Shown here: positions 1 through 5,010 of the stretch, one piece after another
Layout: every line of letters starts with the position of its first letter
Position numbering within the stretch: the first letter of the stretch is position 1
Notes under the pieces: generated by a model
Seen by the model: the letters and a program-made list of their open reading frames with translations, nothing else
Database searches by the model: none
What the model was told of the DNA's origin: nothing
Assembly: GCA_964360145.1 (NCBI GenBank)
Contig: CAYHWW010000192.1
Coordinates: forward strand, 1-6,088
DNA length: 6,088 bases
From: CAYHWW01 sp964360145
GTDB lineage: Bacteria > Bdellovibrionota > UBA1018 > CAYHWW01
Direction: 5' to 3'
Translations under genes and position numbers: made by a program

Positions 1-112
1 ATGCGCCCGGCGGGATCATCCCACAGTCTTTTTTCTTTTCAGCAGCGATACTCGAAGCAGACAGAACAAGGGCTAAGATCGGAACTAGAGATTTTCGGGA
101 ATGTTTATGCAC
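1..112 (-). CDS. Start of a small exported protein with a signal peptide (truncated by the window edge)
   Basis: Only the first 37 codons are inside the window. The reading frame opens with GTG at 112-110. An in-frame TAG (115-113) sits directly before it, so no longer start is possible, and no other start lies before M32. The translation has the three parts of a Sec signal peptide: a basic n-region (MHKHSRK), a hydrophobic core (SLVPILALVLSASSI) and a small-residue cleavage region around A23/A24. The mature part starts EKKKDCG and then reads MIPPGA. This pattern is unlikely by chance and is the main reason for the call. The protein is inferred to be secreted or periplasmic; its family is not recognised. 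It lies downstream of the kinase operon on the same strand, 106 nt after its last stop codon. There is no convincing Shine-Dalgarno sequence. Codon use is more AT-rich than in the neighbours. Confidence 0.6.
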   Translation of the reverse strand, partial: MHKHSRKSLVPILALVLSASSIAAEKKKDCGMIPPGA

Positions 113-218
113 CTACTCAGTCTATAGGCGATTTTTTAGACCGTCAAAACAGGACATATTTGTTATTCCACGCGATGTAGAGATCCAGATGCGCTTGCAG
201 TTATTGTTCAACAGGCCC
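113..218. other. Intergenic spacer between the kinase operon and the signal-peptide gene
   Basis: This stretch is clearly AT-richer than the flanking genes. Apart from the possible promoter at 121-147, no RNA gene, repeat or convincing terminator was seen. A 6-bp inverted repeat (ACAGGC/GCCTGT, 211-227) overlaps the stop codon of the upstream gene but has no T-run after it on the minus strand. Confidence 0.5.
121..147 (-). promoter_or_regulatory. Possible sigma70-type promoter for the signal-peptide gene
   Basis: Read on the minus strand, TTGACG (147-142) matches the -35 consensus at five of six positions. TATAGA (126-121) matches the -10 consensus at four of six. The spacer is 15 nt, shorter than the usual 16-18, and contains an A-tract. 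A start about seven bases after the -10 would fall near position 114, only about two bases before the GTG codon, so the transcript would be nearly leaderless. The match may be chance in an AT-richer spacer. The gene could instead be read through from the upstream operon, since no strong terminator separates them. Confidence 0.35.
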
Positions 219-1529
219 TTAGCCTGTGCGTCGGCCTTTTTTGCGGGATTTAATTTCCTCCAAGAGCTCCATGGCCTCGGCAAAATCCGGCTTCAGCTCA
301 ATGGCCCGCTCCAGGTTCTGACAGGCCTCTTCTTTGCGGGCCCGCAGGAGCAACAGACGCCCCAGCTGGAAGTGCATGCGCTCACTCAAGCTGCAGTGGA
401 CGAGACCATCCTGAAGGGACTGAATGGCCTTGTCCAAGGAGCGGACATGTTCAAACATCGTGGCCATCAACAAATATGACGCCTCGTGGTTGGGATGGGC
501 CCTGAGGCCCTGCTTCAAACTTTGGATGGCCTGCTCCGCGGTTTCGCCATTATCGGGGTCCCGGCTAAACAGCGCCTGGGCCAAACCGCAGGCTGCTTCC
601 GCCGAGGCTGGCAACAGCTTCAGCGCCTTGCGATAGGCCGCCTCCGCATCCTTGTAAGCCTGCCGCGCCATGGCGGCTTCCGCCGCGGTGATATCGGTGA
701 CGAACTCCAACCCCACCTTCGCCTTGTCCAGCACTTCGCCCACCTTGCTGCGCAGGTCTTTGATGCGCACGGGCTTCAAGAGGTAGTGATCGACCTCCTG
801 CTCGATGGCCTGCTGAATTTTAATACGCTCGATGGAGGCCTGGGACGTGATCATGATGAATGGCATCTCGTGCAAATCTGAATCATTGCGGATGCGCTTC
901 AAGAGGTCGATGCCCGCCATGCGAGGCATTTCCCAATCACTCAGGATGAAGGCAAGCTCGTGGGCGTGGGCTTTCGCCAGCGCGAACCCCTGCTCGCCGT
1001 CAGACGCGAAAAGCACACGCTTGTAGCCCATCTCTTTCAAATACTCGCCCATGGTGTCCCGCACGGCGGCGTCGTCATCGACCACCAACACCAGGTCCCG
1101 GCTCTCCATCTGTCGGGCAGCGCTGAGGCTGGGGAGCAAGGCCTCGATCTTCTCTTTCAACACGCGGGAGCGGAAGGGCTTGATGATGTAAGCGTCCACA
1201 TGGGCGGCGGCGGCGGTCTCGACCTTGTGGCGCTCTTTGCTCACGGGGCTGGTCACGATGATGAAGGGCGTGTGGCGATACTTGTCGAGTTGCCTCATGT
1301 TTTGCAGCAGCTCCATGCCGTTCATGCCGGGCATGTCCCAATCGCTGATGACGAGATCGATGTGCTCATCCTTCAGGATGCTGAGAGCGGTGTCGCCGCC
1401 GGCAGCCTCGCGATAGTCAGTGAAGCCGAAAGAGATGAGGTACTCGATGAGGGATTTGCGCACGTCGGTGTCGTCGTCCACCACCAACACGCGGATGCGA
1501 TCCACTTCGCCTTTGATTTTTTTAGCCAT
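219..1529 (-). CDS. Response regulator with two receiver domains and a C-terminal TPR array
   Basis: A 436-residue soluble protein. Receiver 1 spans about residues 11-133, with acidic cluster D18-D20, phosphoacceptor D63 (SDWDMPGMNG), T93 and K117. Receiver 2 spans about 145-268, with D151-D153, D198 (SDWEMPRMAG), T228 and K252. Both sets are complete, so both should accept phosphate. The shared SDW(D/E)MP signature resembles CheY and suggests tandem duplication. From about 276 to 425 come TPR-like helical repeats (for example DAEAAYRKALKLLP and EACQNLERAIELKPDFAEA), ending in a basic tail (KSRKKGRRTG). There is no DNA-binding, HD-GYP, GGDEF or methylesterase output, so the TPRs probably act by binding a partner protein. 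It is the last gene of the operon. Its ATG overlaps the end of the REC-kinase gene by 8 nt and has a GAGG seven bases upstream. The cognate donors are probably the two upstream kinases. Confidence 0.95.
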   Translation of the reverse strand: MAKKIKGEVDRIRVLVVDDDTDVRKSLIEYLISFGFTDYREAAGGDTALSILKDEHIDLVISDWDMPGMNGMELLQNMRQLDKYRHTPFIIVTSPVSKERHKVETAAAAHVDAYIIKPFRSRVLKEKIEALLPSLSAARQMESRDLVLVVDDDAAVRDTMGEYLKEMGYKRVLFASDGEQGFALAKAHAHELAFILSDWEMPRMAGIDLLKRIRNDSDLHEMPFIMITSQASIERIKIQQAIEQEVDHYLLKPVRIKDLRSKVGEVLDKAKVGLEFVTDITAAEAAMARQAYKDAEAAYRKALKLLPASAEAACGLAQALFSRDPDNGETAEQAIQSLKQGLRAHPNHEASYLLMATMFEHVRSLDKAIQSLQDGLVHCSLSERMHFQLGRLLLLRARKEEACQNLERAIELKPDFAEAMELLEEIKSRKKGRRTG

Positions 1530-2706
1530 GGGGCAACCTCACCGTGAAGAGCGCGCCCTTGCCGGGGCTTGAAACCACGGTGATGGTGCCGCCGTGGGAC
1601 TCAATAATTTTCTTTGAAATAGCGAGCCCCAGGCCGCTGCCTTTGTCGCCCTTTGTCGTGAACGCATAATCGAAAACGCGGGGGAGCACGTCAGGGGCGA
1701 TGCCGGGGCCGGTGTCCTTCACCCAAGCCACCACCTCATTGCCCTCCACTTTGGTGCCTGCCTCGATGGTGCCGTTTTTTCCGATGGCATCCATGGCGTT
1801 GATGAGGAGGTTGACGAAGACCTGGCCGATTTCCACCGTGCGCCCCTGGATGGGGGGCACCGCGGCGAGCTTGTTGTCGAGGGTGATCGTGCGGGTCACT
1901 AGATCATGGTGCACCAAAGTGAGGGCCCCTGTCAGCACTTTGGCGATGTCCAAGGGGGCCGTGGGGGTCTCCCGCTTCGAGAAAGACTGGAGGTTCTGCA
2001 CGATGACCGATGCATTTTCGGCGGCCTGCATGATGACCTCCAGGGACTCCTTCACTGCTTTCAAGTCCTGGGACCCCAGGGCAATGTCCGCCTTGCCCAC
2101 GATGCGCTGCAATATATTGCCGAACTCATGGCCCACACCCCGGGCCACCTGGCCAATGGCGGCCAAGCGCTCGGACTGCACCAGCTGGGCCTGGGCCCGC
2201 TCGAGGGCCCGCAAGCGGTTCCAGGCCGCCGTCATATGGCGGGCCTTTTGAATGATCTCCCCCATGGTGAAGGGCTTATTCAAGTAATCCCATTGATCCT
2301 TCACCGCGGCGCCGAAGATCTGGTCGATGTCCTGAACGCTGCGGTCCTGGTAGGCGGTGACGATGGTGGCTTGCAGATCAGGGTCCATTTTGAAGAGTCG
2401 CTGAAGGGTCTGAATACCGTCCATGCCCCCCTCCATCTTGACGTCAAAAAACCCGCCCGCGATGCGGCGGCCCGCCTTGAGCTCGGCCTCCATGAGGGCC
2501 ACGGCCTCCTCACCGCTGAAGGCCTTGAGCACTTCAAATTTCGCGGGGGCGACGACGGGGGCCGCGGTGGCGCTGCCCCGCGAGCTTTTCCGCGCGGGGG
2601 CCGCGGCCTGGGGGCTCAAGAAGCCCGCATAGGCCTCCACGATGTCTTTCTCGTCATCGACGACGAGGAGTCGCAGATTTTCCGTGTTGGGATCAAGCGT
2701 TGCCAT
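1522..2706 (-). CDS. Hybrid signal protein: N-terminal receiver fused to a soluble histidine kinase
   Basis: A 394-residue cytoplasmic protein without membrane segments. The receiver (about 11-158) has D17/D18, phosphoacceptor D88, T117 and K144. It carries an Ala/Pro/Ser-rich insertion at about 32-55, between the first helix and the second strand. The loop after D88 reads DVKMEGGMDG, so the usual proline of the MPG motif is replaced by glutamate. The layout resembles receivers known from other sensory proteins whose core reads roughly DvrMPPGwDGxet and which end in a KPF motif. A coiled-coil-like linker (about 160-180) leads to the H-box, with H193 in GHEFGNIL. The ATPase domain has N-box N299/N303, G1 DTGPGI (331-336), FDYAFTTK (345-352) and G2 GSGLGL (356-361), so it looks active. 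The architecture suggests a kinase whose activity is set by phosphorylation of its own receiver. Its start overlaps the membrane kinase gene by 14 nt and it precedes the REC-REC-TPR gene. Confidence 0.95.
   Translation of the reverse strand: MATLDPNTENLRLLVVDDEKDIVEAYAGFLSPQAAAPARKSSRGSATAAPVVAPAKFEVLKAFSGEEAVALMEAELKAGRRIAGGFFDVKMEGGMDGIQTLQRLFKMDPDLQATIVTAYQDRSVQDIDQIFGAAVKDQWDYLNKPFTMGEIIQKARHMTAAWNRLRALERAQAQLVQSERLAAIGQVARGVGHEFGNILQRIVGKADIALGSQDLKAVKESLEVIMQAAENASVIVQNLQSFSKRETPTAPLDIAKVLTGALTLVHHDLVTRTITLDNKLAAVPPIQGRTVEIGQVFVNLLINAMDAIGKNGTIEAGTKVEGNEVVAWVKDTGPGIAPDVLPRVFDYAFTTKGDKGSGLGLAISKKIIESHGGTITVVSSPGKGALFTVRLPHG
1537..1540 (-). promoter_or_regulatory. Shine-Dalgarno sequence of the REC-REC-TPR gene
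   Basis: GAGG on the minus strand lies seven bases before the ATG at 1529-1527, inside the last codons of the upstream REC-kinase gene. It supports this start and translational coupling across the 8-nt overlap (ATGGCTAA). Confidence 0.6.
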
Positions 2707-4861
2707 TCACGACCTCCGGCAGATCTATGAGGAATACAGTGGCGACACCGGGCTCGCTGGACTCGAGCGTGATGTCTCCCTCTGAGGCGCGGATGAAGCG
2801 ACGGGCGATGGAAAGCCCCAGGCCCGTGCCCTCCTCCGATGGTTTCGTGGTGAAACTGGGTTCGAAGATGCGGCTTTGGTCCGCGACGGCAATGCCCGGG
2901 CCGTTATCCCCCACGCGAAGGAAGATGCGGGCCACGCCGTCCGGCCCCGTCCCTCTCTGGGTCTCGATCCACACCCGGGCGGGTTCTCCGTGGGGCAGCT
3001 TGTCCGCCCGGGCTTCGTCCATGGCCTGCATGGAGTTGCGCAGAAGATTTGAAAGCACCTGAATGAGCTCATCGCGGTCGGAGACAACCTTCGGGGCGCC
3101 GCCACAAAAGCGGGTCTCAAGGCTGATGCGATGCTTGCGCAGCACATCGGCCATGGTGGCGGCGCCATCAGCGGCGACGCCATTGATATCCACGGGCTTG
3201 CGATCCGCGGACACGCGGGTGAGGGAGCGCATGCCATTGACGATGCGGTTGATGCGGCCTGACTCTGAAAGCAAGAAATCCACATCGTTATTGAGGCCCG
3301 CACGGTGGGCGCCCAGATCCCGGGCAATGGACTCGAGGTTGCCGAGATCTTCTTCGAGCAGAGTTTTCGCCGGGTCCACGGTGCTGGGCTTGGAAAGGGC
3401 CTCCACCATGGCCGCGGGGCCACCAGAGAGCAAGGCTTCGCGCCAGGCAACGAGGATGTCGCCCAGGAGCTGAAAGTCCTGCTGCTCTTCCGCCCGGGCC
3501 CCCTCCCGCATGCGCTCCAGGCGAGCGGCGATGTTCGTGAGGGGGTTGAGCACCTCGTGGGCGGCGCGGCCCGCCACTTCACCGACGGAGGCCAGCCGCG
3601 TGGTGCGCACCAGGGCCTCTTGTGCTTCTTTGATGGCGACGTTCTGCGACTCAAGCTGTGCGGTGCGATCTGCTACTTTTTGTTCGAGAGTATGGCTGTA
3701 TTCCAAGATCTCTTCCCGGGACGCCCTGAGCTTATCCGTCATGGTGTTGAATGATTTCGCAAGCCCCGCGATCTCGTCGTGGGATTTCACCTGCACCAAG
3801 GCCCCCAGATCGCCACCGGCCACCTTTTGCGTCGCGTCAACAAGGCGACTCAATGGTTCCGTGAGGGAATGAGAGAAAAAAAGCGACACCAGAAACGCGG
3901 AAGTGATGACGATGGCCGCGTAAATAAGGGATTTCTGGATCAGCGTGCGGGCCGCGGCAAAGGCCTCGCTGCGTTCGATGCGGGAAACCACGGACACCGC
4001 GGCGAGCCCCAGGCGGTGATAGGCCCCCACGAACTCACGCCCGCCATGGGAATACTCCACCACTTCCGAACGCACCTTGCTCGCAGAGGCCCGACTGACC
4101 AGTGGATCGTCGCTCAACAACGCATCGCCGCGCACCAGGGATTGATCGGAATGGGCCAGCGCATGCCCCTCGGAATCCACGGCGTAGACCTGGGCGATGC
4201 CCGCGGCCGCGAAACTCGCCAGCACTGAATCGAGGCGCACCGCGGCCATGATCACCTGAGGCAGGGCGACGGAATTTTTCTCCTTCACCGCCATGGCGAT
4301 GATCCACACCGGCGCGGTTGCTTCGTCAGGTGTCGTGATGTTGCGCACCCAGACGCTCTGGCTCGCCAGGCGCTCCAGCGGCACCGGGCACTTTGCCTCC
4401 AGCTCCTTGGCGAAGGTCTCGTCGCGGCCCGCGGCCTTGATGACATCGGGCCAAGCCCGGGAGGAAAGAAGCCGCGGGGGAGAACCCGCCTCCATGGCGG
4501 GTTCCACGAGCCCGACCCAGAGCAGATCTGTTTCATTGGCCGCGAAATCATCCAAAGAGCGCTGGGCGGCGGGGTCCTGGCCCGCACGACGGGCCAACAG
4601 CGCGAAGAGCCGCATCTTATCCAGGGTCTTGCTCAGATTGGCTTCCAGATCCGCGCCCAGAGTACGCACGTTGGTCTCCGCCAACTCGTACACGAGCAGC
4701 GTCTTGTCCTCGCGGAAAATCTTGGCCGCGAGGGCGAGATAAAAAGCCACCGCGGCAATGACCACCGCGCTGAGCATGAGCAGGATTTTGTAGCGGATGG
4801 GGAATATCCAAGCCGTCATGACGCGGTCATCCCCCCTGATTTTTCGTGCACCATTCATCAT
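2693..4861 (-). CDS. Membrane sensor histidine kinase, Cache-HAMP-HisKA-HATPase
   Basis: 722 residues from the first ATG. Transmembrane helix 1 is about 25-46 and helix 2 about 310-330. Between them lies a periplasmic sensor of about 260 residues with Cache-like features, notably VYAVDSEGHALAHSD (225-239) and GREFVGAYHRLGLAAVSVV (274-292). A HAMP domain (about 331-384, with DEIAGLAKSFN) and a coiled coil (about 384-420) follow. The H-box is GRAAHEVLNPLTNI with H435. The ATPase has N605/N609, GDNGPGI (651-657), FEPSFTTK (666-673) and GTGLGL (678-683), so it should be active. About 115 residues separate H435 from the end of the second HisKA helix, against about 52 in the neighbouring kinase, implying an insertion near 455-525. 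It probably senses a small periplasmic ligand and starts the phosphorelay. It is first in the operon. An alternative start at 4819 (M15) is plausible, with a G-rich AGGGGGG stretch upstream of it; the first ATG has only a weak GAG. Confidence 0.95.
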   Translation of the reverse strand: MMNGARKIRGDDRVMTAWIFPIRYKILLMLSAVVIAAVAFYLALAAKIFREDKTLLVYELAETNVRTLGADLEANLSKTLDKMRLFALLARRAGQDPAAQRSLDDFAANETDLLWVGLVEPAMEAGSPPRLLSSRAWPDVIKAAGRDETFAKELEAKCPVPLERLASQSVWVRNITTPDEATAPVWIIAMAVKEKNSVALPQVIMAAVRLDSVLASFAAAGIAQVYAVDSEGHALAHSDQSLVRGDALLSDDPLVSRASASKVRSEVVEYSHGGREFVGAYHRLGLAAVSVVSRIERSEAFAAARTLIQKSLIYAAIVITSAFLVSLFFSHSLTEPLSRLVDATQKVAGGDLGALVQVKSHDEIAGLAKSFNTMTDKLRASREEILEYSHTLEQKVADRTAQLESQNVAIKEAQEALVRTTRLASVGEVAGRAAHEVLNPLTNIAARLERMREGARAEEQQDFQLLGDILVAWREALLSGGPAAMVEALSKPSTVDPAKTLLEEDLGNLESIARDLGAHRAGLNNDVDFLLSESGRINRIVNGMRSLTRVSADRKPVDINGVAADGAATMADVLRKHRISLETRFCGGAPKVVSDRDELIQVLSNLLRNSMQAMDEARADKLPHGEPARVWIETQRGTGPDGVARIFLRVGDNGPGIAVADQSRIFEPSFTTKPSEEGTGLGLSIARRFIRASEGDITLESSEPGVATVFLIDLPEVVNGNA
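2713..2717 (-). promoter_or_regulatory. Shine-Dalgarno sequence of the REC-kinase gene
   Basis: GGAGG on the minus strand lies six bases before the ATG at 2706-2704, inside the 3' end of the membrane kinase gene. It is the strongest ribosome binding site in the window. It fixes the start and supports coupled translation. Confidence 0.75.
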
Positions 4862-4950
4862 TTCACGCTCGGGCTACACTTGGCGCTGGGCATTTTTTTC
4901 CGCCCCCGGGAGGTACACCGGCCCGGCAACCCGGCACATGCGCACCAGCG

Positions 4951-4985
4951 TAAATAAAAAATGTTTTCGATATTATATCTCAATG
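4951..4985. promoter_or_regulatory. AT-rich core of the divergent promoter region with opposed -10-like elements
   Basis: The 149-nt gap between the membrane kinase and the FecR-domain gene is mostly GC-rich apart from this A/T tract. It contains the palindrome GATAT-T-ATATC (4969-4979). Within it, the plus strand reads TATTAT (4971-4976, five of six -10 matches) and the minus strand reads a perfect TATAAT (4977-4972). No good -35 was found at normal spacing on either strand, so an activator or another sigma factor may be needed if these are used. A plus-strand start near 4983 would give a leader of about 28 nt. A minus-strand start near 4965 would give a kinase leader of about 104 nt, which is GC-rich and could fold. 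Confidence 0.4.
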
Positions 4986-4990
4986 ACAGT

Positions 4991-5010
4991 GGAGGGCTTC
5001 CCGTAAGGAA
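4991..5010 (+). promoter_or_regulatory. Atypically placed ribosome-binding sequences before the FecR-domain gene
   Basis: GGAGGG (4991-4996) is a strong Shine-Dalgarno sequence but ends about 15 nt before the ATG at 5011. TAAGGA (5004-5009) is only one base from it. Neither spacing is ideal. No other in-frame start lies between the stop at 4984-4986 and 5011, and later starts would cut into the membrane anchor, so 5011 remains the best start. Confidence 0.4.

Noticed and set aside
12..39. GGGA-TCA-TCCC hairpin followed by a T-run (29-34), a terminator-like shape on the plus strand
   Set aside because: The stem is only 4 bp, the T-run starts seven bases later, and it is explained as the EKKK lysine codons of the minus-strand signal-peptide gene.
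1..180. Plus-strand frame open from the left edge to a TAG at 178-180 (59 codons)
   Set aside because: It is antisense to the signal-peptide frame, uses many codons rare in the neighbouring genes, and shows no recognisable pattern. Probably chance in a short stretch.
211..227. Inverted repeat ACAGGC/GCCTGT at the end of the REC-REC-TPR gene, considered as its terminator
   Set aside because: Only 6 bp, overlaps the stop codon, and has no T-run downstream on the minus strand.
960..1547. 195-codon plus-strand open frame opposite the REC-REC-TPR gene
   Set aside because: Its H/V/G-rich translation mirrors the receiver codons of the opposite strand and shows no domain.
1906..2730. 274-codon plus-strand open frame opposite the REC-kinase gene
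   Set aside because: It is a shadow in GC-rich DNA. The minus-strand frame has complete receiver and kinase motifs, while this translation is low-complexity G/L/H-rich without domains.
2725..3654. 309-codon minus-strand open frame inside the membrane kinase gene
   Set aside because: It is a shifted frame of the kinase, rich in S/P/R/W, which is typical of an out-of-frame reading of GC-rich coding DNA. A frameshift was considered, but the kinase frame is intact throughout.
4890..4940. GC-rich stretch with CCCGGC direct repeats and several possible short stems in the kinase leader, considered as a riboswitch or attenuator
   Set aside because: Many alternative small pairings and no single convincing fold or T-run; no known riboswitch core was recognised.
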